A stretch of 64,000 bases of DNA from Nitrobacter winogradskyi Nb-255 (GTDB lineage Bacteria; Pseudomonadota; Alphaproteobacteria; Rhizobiales; Xanthobacteraceae): NCBI RefSeq assembly GCF_000012725.1, contig NC_007406.1, positions 3,128,001-3,192,000 of the forward strand, read 5' to 3'. How positions within the stretch are numbered: position 1 is the stretch's first letter; every line of letters starts with the position of its first letter. Below are positions 8,488 to 16,449 of this stretch, one piece after another. The position numbers were made by a program, and so were the translations under genes. The notes under the pieces are model-generated. The model saw nothing but the letters and a program-made list of their open reading frames with translations. It was not told where the DNA came from and did not search any database.

Positions 8488-10863
8488 ATGTTTCGTTCTT
8501 GCCTCCTTTCGAGCGCCGGCGCGCTCGCGTTATTCGCTGTTTGCGACGGGGCCGCGGCGCAGACGGCGGCCTCGACACTGCCAGCCATCACGGTCGACGC
8601 CCCGCGCCAGGCCCAGCCCAGCCCGCGCAAGAAGAGAGCGGTCGTCCAGCGCGGCGCTCCGAGATCCTTGCGGCCGCAGCCGGCCGTGGCGGTGATGCCG
8701 TCGCCGGCGCCTACGGAGTCGCTGCTCGCGACCCTTCACCGGGCGCCGATCGGACAGCCCCAGACCACCATCGGCCGCGATCAGTTTGACAACAGGCCGT
8801 CATTCTCCGTGGCCGACGTGCTGCGTGACAGTCCCGGCATCTCCGTCAAGCAGGGGAACGGCCCGCGCGACTTCGGCATCTCGATCCGCGGATCGAACGC
8901 GCGCAACGGCTTCGGCATCCGCAATCTGGTGATCTTCGACGATGGCTTCCCGGTCACCCAGCCAGACGGACTGTCCCGCAGCGACCTGATCGATCCTCAT
9001 GCCTACGGGGCCATCGACGTGATCCGGGGTCCGTCGTCCGCGCTTTACGGCAACTACGCGACCGGCGGCGCGCTGAACTTCAGGACCCGCCGCGGCGCGG
9101 AGATCAACGGCTTCGAATACGGTTCCGATGCGGGAAGCTATGGATACTTCAACAACTATCTGACCGTCGGCCAGAAAACCGGAAACTTCGAAGCCTCGCT
9201 GTTCGCAAGCGACACCCGCAGCGACGGCTACACGGGTAACACCTGGTTCAACACCCAGACCGTGAATTTCCTCGGAACGCTGCAGGCGACGCCGGACGAT
9301 CGCCTCACCTTCAAGCTGATCAACAATACGCTCGACGCGCGTCTCGCGATCCGATCCTCGCTCAATCAATTCGACGCCAATCCCTTCCAGCGCGGCTGCG
9401 CAACGGCCGCGACGGCCGCTCCCGGCTGCGGCACTGTCAGCCTGTTCAATAACGGCTTCAACCCAGCCGCCGGAACCACTCCTACAACGGCCGAGCAGGC
9501 CGGCTTTGGCCGCACCGATCGCCGGACGATCGTCGGCGGCCGCTGGGAGCATGATTTCGACAACCAGACCACCTGGCGCAACCAGTTCGTGTTCGACGAC
9601 CGCAACATCAGCCAGCCGACCGGCGCCACGGGCGCGATCGGCGACTATCCGTCCTATAACCTCATGAGCGACATCGTCAGGCGAGGTCAGATCTTCGGGA
9701 TGGACGCCACCGGCTATCTCGGCGTGTTCTACAACACCCTCAGCTGGTCCGGCGACACGTATCGCGTGATGCCGGGCGGCAACGCCTCGCGCGGCTGGCT
9801 GGTGTCAAATCTCACGGGCATGCACACCAATTACGGCGCGCGCGCGCGCGGAGAAATCCAGATCAATGAATCATGGTCCGCGATCGCCGGCATCGGATGG
9901 GAGACGACGCATCTCAAGGGCGTCAATACCGCCTATAGCTACGCGGGCCCAACCGGAATCCCGGCCACGACGATCAACAGCGTGGATCGCCAGCTCCAGA
10001 ACACCGCGCCGGAGTTCGCGCTGCAATACCGCGCCGACAAGGACTGGCTCTTCCGCGCGCGGGTCGCGACCGGTTACGGGACGCCACAGGTCGGCAACCT
10101 GTTCGTGCTGCCGAACGGCCAGAACGGCAACAACACGCAGCTCAATCCGCAAAGGAATCTCGGTTACGATCTCGGCTTCGACTGGACGCCGGATCCGACA
10201 CTCAGGATCAGCGCGACAGGATTCTACGAGTTCTTCCGCGACGAACTGGTCACACAGGCGGCCCCCCTCGGCGCGCCGAATGCGAGCTATACGTTCAATG
10301 CCCCGAAATCCGAGCACCGGGGCGTCGAACTATTGGCGCAATGGCGCTTCCTACCAAGCTGGCGTGTGACCGCCGCCTACACCTATCTCGACCAGATCTA
10401 CACGAGCTACACCGAGAACATCAACAACGGCGCCACCTTCAGCTTCGATCGGGCGGGCAACAAAATTCCCGGCATCTCGCCGAACGAACTGACGGCGCGG
10501 CTTTCCTACGACCAGCTCTCGGGCGCCCTGCAAGGGGTTGGCGCGTTCGTCGAGCTTCAATGGAAGGACACGTTCTATATGGACAACGCCAACCTGCTGA
10601 AAGCGCCCGGCTACGAACTCGTCAATCTCAATGTGCACTACGACACGCCCCTGCAATCGGAGTATCTAAAGTCGTTCCATCTTTATTTCGAAGTGAGGAA
10701 CGTCTTCGACAAGACATTCGTGGCGTCCGCCAACAACATCGCCAATACCGTCACCGCCGCGGGCCTTCAAAACCCCGCCAGCGTTCTGGCCAACACCGGC
10801 GGGTCGATCTATGCCGGGCAGCCACGCATGTTCATCGCAGGAATGAGGCTTGCGTTTCGATAG
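8488..10863 (+). CDS. TonB-dependent outer-membrane receptor, probable metal (copper) transport
   Basis: 791 residues from ATG 8488, chosen because a signal peptide (MFRSCLLSSAGALALFAVCDGAAAQ) starts there with AGGA upstream. An ATG at 8449 would precede it with polar residues. The plug domain (SVADVLRDSPGISVKQG, ISIRGSNARNGFGIRN, IDVIRGPSSALYGNYATGGA) spans about 100-220. A long beta-barrel follows, ending MRLAFR. Substrate cannot be read from the sequence. The neighbours (Csp1, DUF2946, TlpA) argue for copper or a copper chelate, but a siderophore is possible. It lies 17 bases before the beta-propeller gene and is very likely co-transcribed with it. Confidence 0.82.
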   Translation: MFRSCLLSSAGALALFAVCDGAAAQTAASTLPAITVDAPRQAQPSPRKKRAVVQRGAPRSLRPQPAVAVMPSPAPTESLLATLHRAPIGQPQTTIGRDQFDNRPSFSVADVLRDSPGISVKQGNGPRDFGISIRGSNARNGFGIRNLVIFDDGFPVTQPDGLSRSDLIDPHAYGAIDVIRGPSSALYGNYATGGALNFRTRRGAEINGFEYGSDAGSYGYFNNYLTVGQKTGNFEASLFASDTRSDGYTGNTWFNTQTVNFLGTLQATPDDRLTFKLINNTLDARLAIRSSLNQFDANPFQRGCATAATAAPGCGTVSLFNNGFNPAAGTTPTTAEQAGFGRTDRRTIVGGRWEHDFDNQTTWRNQFVFDDRNISQPTGATGAIGDYPSYNLMSDIVRRGQIFGMDATGYLGVFYNTLSWSGDTYRVMPGGNASRGWLVSNLTGMHTNYGARARGEIQINESWSAIAGIGWETTHLKGVNTAYSYAGPTGIPATTINSVDRQLQNTAPEFALQYRADKDWLFRARVATGYGTPQVGNLFVLPNGQNGNNTQLNPQRNLGYDLGFDWTPDPTLRISATGFYEFFRDELVTQAAPLGAPNASYTFNAPKSEHRGVELLAQWRFLPSWRVTAAYTYLDQIYTSYTENINNGATFSFDRAGNKIPGISPNELTARLSYDQLSGALQGVGAFVELQWKDTFYMDNANLLKAPGYELVNLNVHYDTPLQSEYLKSFHLYFEVRNVFDKTFVASANNIANTVTAAGLQNPASVLANTGGSIYAGQPRMFIAGMRLAFR

Positions 10864-10880
10864 CAAAGGGAAGCCTGACC

Positions 10881-12089
10881 ATGATCAGAACGGCAGCAGC
10901 AGCAGCGATTGCGCTCTTCCTGCAAGGCGCTGCGAACGCGCAGATGAGTCACCACCACGCCTCAGAGGCCGCCTGCGATACGACCGAGCTGCGCTGCGCG
11001 ACCAAGGTCACGCCGGCATTCGCGCCTGACGGAACCTTGTGGCTGGCGTGGATGGCGGGCGGGCGCATTTCGGTGGCGCGCTCCGGGGATCACGGAAAGA
11101 CCTTTTCAGCACCCGTCGCGGTGTTTGATCAAGCGCTCAAGCTCGATTGGGGACCCGATGCCCGCCCCAGCATGATCGTTGACCGGCAAAACCGGATCGC
11201 CATCGCCTTTTCGATTTTCCGCGACAAGAACTTCAACGGCGAGGTGCTGTACACGCGCTCCGTCGATGAAGGCCGCCGCTTCAGTAAACCGGAACCCATT
11301 ACACCGGGCACTGAAAGCCAACGCTTCGTGCAACTCGCGCTGGACAGCGACGGTTCGGTCTTCGCGGCCTGGATCGACAAGCGCAACCGCGCGCGCGCAA
11401 GCGCGGGCAATCAGAGCTATAACGGAGCAGCGCTGTTTTTTTCCTGGTCGAAGGACGGCGGCGGCACCTATTCCGAAACCCGGCTTGTGAAAGACAACAC
11501 CTGCGAGTGCTGCCGGATCGCCGTCGCGTTCGCAGGCTCTCGCCAGCCCGCCGTTCTGTTTCGCAATATCTTCCCCGGCGGCGTTCGGGATCACGCGATC
11601 GTCACCTTCGGGGATTCGGCTGCGCCGGGGGAAATCCACCGCGTCAGCCACGACGGCTGGAAGACCGACGCGTGCCCGCATCAGGGGCCAAGCCTCGCCA
11701 TCTCGCCGGAGGGAACCTATCACGCGGTCTGGTTCACCAGCGGCGAAGCTCGAAAAGGTTTGTTCCATGCGCGCTCGACCGACGGCGGACAGACCTTCTC
11801 CGAGCCCATGGCGATCGGCAGGCCCGACCGGAACGCGTCACGCCCCTACGTATTGACGAGCGGCTCGGGCACCACGATCGTCTGGAAAGAATTCGACGGC
11901 GAGAAAACCACCGTGAAGCTGATAAGGTCCGGCGATGATGGAAAAAGCTGGTCGCAACCGCGAGACATCGCCGCGACGACGGACGCGTCGGATCATCCTC
12001 TGCTTGTGGGGAATGGATCGGAGGTCTTCCTGTCATGGATGACGAAAGCTGACGGCTATCACATCACGCAGATCGATAGCGCGCCATGA
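10881..12089 (+). CDS. Secreted BNR-repeat (sialidase-fold) beta-propeller protein
   Basis: 402 residues with a signal peptide (MIRTAAAAAIALFLQGAANAQ) followed by MSHHH. The body has repeated Asp-box/BNR motifs (SGDHGKTFS, SVDEGRRFS, STDGGQTFS, SGDDGKSWS), giving a six-bladed propeller. True sialidase catalytic residues are not evident. A CECC cluster (DNTCECCRI, near residue 205) suggests metal or disulfide chemistry. It overlaps the next gene by four bases (ATGA), and that gene is a TlpA-type thioredoxin that could reduce the cysteines. A periplasmic copper-binding or maturation role is inferred; no enzyme activity is claimed. Confidence 0.72.
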   Translation: MIRTAAAAAIALFLQGAANAQMSHHHASEAACDTTELRCATKVTPAFAPDGTLWLAWMAGGRISVARSGDHGKTFSAPVAVFDQALKLDWGPDARPSMIVDRQNRIAIAFSIFRDKNFNGEVLYTRSVDEGRRFSKPEPITPGTESQRFVQLALDSDGSVFAAWIDKRNRARASAGNQSYNGAALFFSWSKDGGGTYSETRLVKDNTCECCRIAVAFAGSRQPAVLFRNIFPGGVRDHAIVTFGDSAAPGEIHRVSHDGWKTDACPHQGPSLAISPEGTYHAVWFTSGEARKGLFHARSTDGGQTFSEPMAIGRPDRNASRPYVLTSGSGTTIVWKEFDGEKTTVKLIRSGDDGKSWSQPRDIAATTDASDHPLLVGNGSEVFLSWMTKADGYHITQIDSAP

Positions 12090-12613
12090 AACATCCCTTG
12101 TTACTCTTCGCGTTCGTGCTTGCCGGCGCCGTTCTTCCACAACGTCTTGCGGCGCACGATGAATTGCGCGCGTTTCAGCGCGGAAGCTGGCAAACCATCC
12201 TCCACGCACACGCAGGCCGTCCGATGATGGTCAACTTCTGGGGGGTTACCTGCGGCCCTTGCAAGGTCGAACTGCCGCTTCTCGGAAAGTTCGTCAAGGA
12301 CAATCCCGGCGTCGATGTCGTGACGGTCAATGCCGATCTCGTTCCGAACGCGCGCGAGGCGGCGCTATCGATGCTGCGGAAGGCCGGACTATCGTCGACC
12401 GAGAACTGGACCTTCAGCGACAGTTTCGTCGAACGGCTGCGCTATGAGATCGATCCCGCCTGGCAGGGTGACATCCCGCGCACGATGCTGATCGCGCGCG
12501 ACGGAAAGATCACAACCATTGAAGGCATCGTCGAACTTGCCAAGGTGAGGGAATGGTTCGCGAGCCAGGCGGTCGAGGCAGACTCGGAAAGCACGCGTCG
12601 AACGCATAATTGA
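12086..12613 (+). CDS. TlpA-like periplasmic thioredoxin
   Basis: 175 residues. A signal peptide (MKHPLLLFAFVLAGAVLPQRLAA) precedes a thioredoxin fold. Its features are MMVNFWGVTCGPCKVELPLL, with an intact CGPC active site near residues 58-61, and the cis-Pro loop GDIPRTMLI. TlpA/ResA-type proteins reduce metal-binding thiols, such as Sco/PCu(A)C copper chaperones or apocytochrome c. The start overlaps the stop of the beta-propeller gene, so the two are translationally coupled. The likely job is keeping partner cysteines reduced in the periplasm, with the CECC protein as first candidate. This is inference. Confidence 0.8.
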   Translation: MKHPLLLFAFVLAGAVLPQRLAAHDELRAFQRGSWQTILHAHAGRPMMVNFWGVTCGPCKVELPLLGKFVKDNPGVDVVTVNADLVPNAREAALSMLRKAGLSSTENWTFSDSFVERLRYEIDPAWQGDIPRTMLIARDGKITTIEGIVELAKVREWFASQAVEADSESTRRTHN

Positions 12614-12702
12614 TGGCGAGCCTGTCGGGAGTTCTTCCCCGACATTTGAATCCGTGATCTTCGCAGCGAAAGACGTGCGGCGGTGCTGCCCTTCTTGTTT
12701 TA

Positions 12703-12751
12703 ACGCGTTTTCTTCACACGAACCGGTATCCACTTCGCTCGAAAACGCTAT
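12703..12751. repeat. Short interspersed repeat (GCGTTTTCTTCACACGAACC family)
   Basis: The core ACGCGTTTTCTTCACACGAA, then TCCACTTCGCTCGAAAACGCT. The two ends pair as GCGTTTTC/GAAAACGC. It sits after the TlpA gene, where the hairpin could stop transcription. The rest of 12614-12893 shows no gene. Confidence 0.6.
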
Positions 12752-12893
12752 AAGATTCGAACACTGAACCAGGAGATCCGCGAGCGACGCACCCCGAGAA
12801 ACATGAAGCCGTTGCGCGCCCCCCCCCATGCGCAAGTCGCGCCGCCCGGTGTAGCGTTCCTGATCAATCGAACGGGGCTCCAAGCGTCGCTGA

Positions 12894-14057
12894 TTACGCG
12901 TTGAACATCCAGAGCTGCTCGCTTGCCATAAAGCCCGTCAGCAGGAACAAGCCGACGACGATGACCATCGCCGCGGCGCCAACCTCGATGCCCTTCATAA
13001 CAAGCGCTCCCCTGCCCGGTCGAGCGTCCGTCATACGACCGGCGAGATTGCGTGCGCAGACAGCAAGCGTCGCAATCGCAGCGATCGTGATCGCCGTGCC
13101 CGCTCCCATCATCAGGGCCGAACCTATTCCGGTCCAGAACATATCCTGAGACAATGCGAAGACCAGGATGATGATCGCACCCGAGCAGGGTCGCGCGCCC
13201 ACGGCCAGAACGGCCGCAAAACCCCTTCTCCAGCCGCCAGGGCCCGCGAGGTCCTCCGGTTCCGGACCATGAGCGTGCCCGCATCCGGATGCGTGATCAT
13301 GATCGCAAGCGGGATCGCAGTCCTTGTGAGCGGAATGATCATGCCGGAGATGACCATGGCGTTGTCCATCATGATGACGGCAACCACAATCGACCGCGGG
13401 TTTTGAAAGATCGGGAACGCGATGCTCAGCAGCGACGGCCGCGGCGCCAAGGCTTCTTGCACGCCTGATCTCGCGACAGGATCGCAGGAAGCTGCGTCCT
13501 TTCACCCAGAGCAAGCGAGCGCCGATCAAGACAACCAGACCATAGCTGAAGATCTCGATCACGCGAACCGTGTCGCCCATGGCCTTTGCGGTCACTTCAA
13601 GAACGATCGCCCCGATGGCGACGATCGCAATCGCGACCATCGCCTGAAGCATCGCGGACGCGAACGAAAGCGTCACGCCACGCTTCCAGGTCTCATTGTT
13701 CGCGACGAGATAGGAGGAGATCACGGCCTTGCCATGGCCAGGACCGGCGGCGTGGAAAACGCCGTAGAGAAACGAAAAGCCGAGCAGACCCCATATTGCG
13801 GAGCCATCGGTCTTGCTGGCACGGACAAGAGCGGAAAGCGAGCGGTAGATTGCGGCCTGCTGACTGAAGATCCAGCCGAAGAAACCCGCGGACGAAGACG
13901 CCGCCGCCGGCTGCCGGGAGCCTAACGACAGGCTTTGCGCGAGTGCAGCATCCATCAGGCCGGCAACGAGCAGCAGCGCGCAGGTAAAGATCGCCACCTT
14001 CGCCGCATACGGGCACTGATGTCCGTGACCATCAGCCATTAAATACTTCTCGGTCAC
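12894..14057 (-). CDS. RcnA/NiCoT-like nickel-cobalt exporter
   Basis: 387 residues, six or more membrane helices. The first conserved block has HAAGPGHGKAVISSY. The second, GARPCSGAIIILVFAL, carries the Cys/Pro signature of the RcnA branch. Between them is a long cytoplasmic loop very rich in His and Cys (CGCRHHDGQRHGHLRHDH and on), a likely metal sensor or donor segment. An N-terminal HGHQC and signal-like helix are present. It lies six bases after the DUF1007 gene and is co-transcribed with it. Substrate (Ni, Co or Zn) is not decided by sequence; the family is mostly Ni/Co efflux. Confidence 0.8.
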   Translation of the reverse strand: MTEKYLMADGHGHQCPYAAKVAIFTCALLLVAGLMDAALAQSLSLGSRQPAAASSSAGFFGWIFSQQAAIYRSLSALVRASKTDGSAIWGLLGFSFLYGVFHAAGPGHGKAVISSYLVANNETWKRGVTLSFASAMLQAMVAIAIVAIGAIVLEVTAKAMGDTVRVIEIFSYGLVVLIGARLLWVKGRSFLRSCREIRRARSLGAAAVAAEHRVPDLSKPAVDCGCRHHDGQRHGHLRHDHSAHKDCDPACDHDHASGCGHAHGPEPEDLAGPGGWRRGFAAVLAVGARPCSGAIIILVFALSQDMFWTGIGSALMMGAGTAITIAAIATLAVCARNLAGRMTDARPGRGALVMKGIEVGAAAMVIVVGLFLLTGFMASEQLWMFNA

Positions 14058-14063
14058 ATGTCG

Positions 14064-14708
14064 TCATGGACACTTGATGCGGATCTTGTTGGAAAAACCC
14101 TGTCCGAAAGTATCAAGGGAATCGAGCGGGTTTTGATCGAGCTGGCTCATCCGAAGCTGCTCGTCGGCGGTCGGCGTGCGAGGGCTATCGACGATCAGCT
14201 GGCAGCTTGCGGGCGCTCCGGCCAAAGCGACAGGCTGATCCTTCGCGAGCCCGAAATCGACGAAGATCGTCGGATCATACACCTCGATCAGCATCGCCTT
14301 GGCGGCAACAGGCGTCTTCAGCGGCAGCGTAAAGTGCAGGATCAAGGCCGAATCCTTGTATTCAAGCCAGTAATCAACGGGATCGGAAAACGTCGCTTTC
14401 TTCCCGTCAGCCTTCGCGTAGGTGAAATAGTCATTCTCCTTGAGAGATGTCACGTTCACCTCCGCGAGGGCGTTCAGTTCCTCGCGCGTATATTGTCCCT
14501 TTGTCGCATGATGGATGCCCTGCAAGGCATAGGCGGAGAACATATCGTCGAACGTCCATGCGTGACGGATTCCGCTCATCACACCGTCCGGTGTGTAGAG
14601 AATTTCGCTGCGGATGGTGACCCAGACATGCGGATGAGCACTGGCGGACATCAGCGTGCCCGCAAGGAAAAGAAGCGCAAGACAAATGATCGACCGGATC
14701 CGGCTCAT
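14064..14708 (-). CDS. DUF1007 periplasmic protein, partner of RcnA-like transporter
   Basis: 214 residues from ATG 14708, chosen because a signal peptide starts there (MSRIRSIICLALLFLAGTLMSASA). The open frame runs upstream to 14963 with no export character. The mature start HPHVWV is the hallmark of DUF1007, with N-terminal histidines that could bind metal. FDDMFSAYAL and the C-terminal SNKIRIKCP also fit. DUF1007 genes regularly precede NiCoT/RcnA-type exporters, as here, and are taken to pass metal to or from the transporter. The 250 bases upstream to the ArsR operator show no other gene. Confidence 0.78.
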   Translation of the reverse strand: MSRIRSIICLALLFLAGTLMSASAHPHVWVTIRSEILYTPDGVMSGIRHAWTFDDMFSAYALQGIHHATKGQYTREELNALAEVNVTSLKENDYFTYAKADGKKATFSDPVDYWLEYKDSALILHFTLPLKTPVAAKAMLIEVYDPTIFVDFGLAKDQPVALAGAPASCQLIVDSPRTPTADEQLRMSQLDQNPLDSLDTFGQGFSNKIRIKCP

Positions 14709-14963
14709 GATCCTGAGAGCGATAAGGACAAGTGCGGCGGAATAGCGGCGGCGATCGGAATCGGAAAGGATCCGCGCCGTCGACGACCAGGCTCCGTGCG
14801 ATCGCAACTCGTGCGCCAGCACGGCGACGACGGCTCGCGCAATCCGGATCACTCGCGGGAAAGATCCGACAGCGAAGCCGCCGCGACTCTCCGGTCGCAA
14901 ATCCACGACCGACTTCGCGCGGCCGATCCGGCAGGTTCTCATGCCCGGCGGCTTGACGAACAC

Positions 14964-14999
14964 AATCCGATATTCTATAGTTCATTGGAATATTGGATT
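14964..14999. promoter_or_regulatory. Inverted-repeat operator in front of the ArsR gene
   Basis: AATCCGATATTC and GAATATTGGATT pair over 11 of 12 positions, separated by a 12-base AT-rich spacer. The right arm ends 10 bases before the ArsR start codon. This is the size and position of ArsR/SmtB operators, so autoregulation is likely. Control of the DUF1007-rcnA operon from the same site is possible, though that start is 255 bases away. Confidence 0.65.
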
Positions 15000-15009
15000 T
15001 TCTGGTGAG

Positions 15010-15309
15010 ATGGTTTCCGATCCTCAATGGCATCAGCTTGAGTTGGCCGCCGAAATGCTCAAGGCGCTGGCTGACCCACACCGGCTCGGCATCCTCTTGC
15101 GGTTATCAAAACGCGAGCTGAGCGTCGGAGAACTCGCCGAGATCGAACAGGAGAAGGTCACTACGATGTCCGCCCGTTTGAAGGTCCTGCTGACGGCGCA
15201 TCTCGTCAAACGGCGGCGCAAGGGCCAGAGCGTCCTTTATTCGTTAGCCGACACGCACGTGCTCAACCTCGTGGACAATGCGATCGAGCACGCTTGCGAA
15301 GGCCACTAA
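15010..15309 (+). CDS. ArsR/SmtB-family metal-responsive repressor
   Basis: 99 residues from ATG 15010. A winged helix is visible: KALADPHRLGILLRLSKREL, then recognition helix KVTTMSARLKVLLTAHLVKRRRKGQSVLYSL. The C-terminal helix carries D-x-H...H (LADTHVLNLVDNAIEHACEGH), matching the alpha-5 metal site of Zn/Ni/Co sensors such as SmtB, NmtR and CzrA. No alpha-3 ELCVCDL-type cysteine pair is present, so arsenic sensing is unlikely. It sits on an autoregulatory operator and divergent to DUF1007-rcnA, and is followed 24 bases on by a His-rich protein gene. De-repression by Zn, Ni or Co is inferred. Confidence 0.82.
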   Translation: MVSDPQWHQLELAAEMLKALADPHRLGILLRLSKRELSVGELAEIEQEKVTTMSARLKVLLTAHLVKRRRKGQSVLYSLADTHVLNLVDNAIEHACEGH

Positions 15310-15333
15310 ACCCCAGCCAGGAAAGGAAAGTAC

Positions 15334-15678
15334 ATGACGACTCATGCTGATCATCCGCACAAGCACGGGCCTTCATGCGGCCACGTCGGGATCAAACACG
15401 GCGATCATGTCGACTACCTGCATGACGGCCATCTGCACCACCAGGCCGGCGACGCCGTCGAGGAGCACGCCATCGACGTCAGCGCCGAGAATCCCGACCG
15501 TTGCACGCCGGAGTTTGGTCATGTGGGCCACGACGCCGGCCATGTTCATGGTCCCGATTGCGGACATCAGGCCGTTCCCCACGGCGATCACGTCGACTAT
15601 CTCGTGAACGGCCGGCTTCATCATCCTCATGGTGATCATTGCGATGACCACGGAGCGATCGAGGTCGTCGCTAGCTAG
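15334..15678 (+). CDS. Histidine-rich metal-binding protein with a tandem internal repeat
   Basis: 114 residues with about 27 His and four Cys, no signal peptide. Two copies of one unit are clear: HGPSCGHVGIKHGDHVDYL (about 10-29) and HGPDCGHQAVPHGDHVDYL (about 73-92). Each is followed by a (V/H)xxGxLHH tail. The His/Cys spacing suggests one or more Zn/Ni/Co sites per repeat. It is co-transcribed with the ArsR gene, so expression should rise with metal, as for a cytoplasmic buffer or a chaperone to the exporter loop. I recall similar unnamed proteins in related bacteria but no defined function. Confidence 0.7.
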   Translation: MTTHADHPHKHGPSCGHVGIKHGDHVDYLHDGHLHHQAGDAVEEHAIDVSAENPDRCTPEFGHVGHDAGHVHGPDCGHQAVPHGDHVDYLVNGRLHHPHGDHCDDHGAIEVVAS

Positions 15679-15852
15679 GAGCCGTCAGTCCTGACGGCGG
15701 GAAAAGCGAGTTCTCCAGGGCGCGGCATTCGACCTCGAGCGTCGGGCCGCGTTCCGTTTTTTGACCTTAGGAAACGGCTTTCCCGTCATTGCCAAATGAT
15801 GCCAAAGCCCTATGCTTGGCGGACTGAAGGCCGGCCGGCAGGGAGCAGAGGC

Positions 15853-16179
15853 ATGAGGATACTGACCGTCGCGTTCGCTCTTGGCTCGGCCCTGGCGCTG
15901 TGTTGTTCGGGAGCGTTCATTGCTCCCGTCCATGCGAAGCCCAGGCGGGTCATCATCGTCACGCCTCCAACCCCGCAACCCTACTGGGACTCCTATATCG
16001 TTCCGCGATACCAGTATCGTCCCGAGGACGATCGGGTGGATCCATGCGGCGGACCGGTGGTGCCGGTGATACGATATGGAGCTCAAGAGGCGACGATCCC
16101 CTTCTGGCTGGCGAATGATCTGGGTCTTGGCCTTGTGCATGGTCGGGACTGGCCATGTCGGGGACGGGGCTATCGTTAA
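15853..16179 (+). CDS. Small secreted protein of unknown function
   Basis: About 108 residues from ATG 15853, with GAGCAGAGG upstream as a possible ribosome-binding site. A signal peptide (MRILTVAFALGSALALCCSGAFIAPVHA) is followed by a Pro/Tyr-rich segment (TPPTPQPYWDSYIVPRYQYR) and two further cysteines. I do not recognise a domain. It lies downstream of the metal repressor operon but is separated by about 170 bases, so membership is uncertain. Confidence 0.45.
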   Translation: MRILTVAFALGSALALCCSGAFIAPVHAKPRRVIIVTPPTPQPYWDSYIVPRYQYRPEDDRVDPCGGPVVPVIRYGAQEATIPFWLANDLGLGLVHGRDWPCRGRGYR

Positions 16180-16290
16180 GCAAAAGGCGCCAATGGATGA
16201 GGCGCGCCGCTCTGGCTGCGGAGTGGACGAAACGAACGGCCTTTCCGCTTCCGGTCGAACCAGAAACGGGGCTCCGGATTGGTGTTCTGA

Positions 16291-16449
16291 CGCGCGCTCT
16301 TCACGCGAAGCCACGACCGCTTCGCTCGAAAACGCTATAGGCCGTAACGAACCTGAGCCGGCCCTAGAGCATTTTCCGGCGAAGAAAATGCGACCAGACA
16401 GCCATTTCTAGAGCATGGTCCGATTCAACTTGATCGGATCATGCTCTAA
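16291..16449. repeat. Two adjacent interspersed repeats (GCGTTTTC type, then CTAGAGCATTTTCC type)
   Basis: 16291-16339 holds the TTCACGCGAAGCC...TTCGCTCGAAAACGCTAT unit. 16364-16449 holds a CTAGAG-bounded unit whose last part is a 38-base palindrome (AGAGCATGGTCCG...CGGATCATGCTCT). The convergent outer-membrane efflux gene ends inside this palindrome and takes its last codons and stop from it. The hairpin may terminate that operon. Confidence 0.6.

Noticed and set aside
10881-12089. A genuine sialidase
   Set aside because: Only Asp-box propeller repeats are seen; the arginine triad and catalytic pair expected of sialidases are not evident, and context is metal-related.
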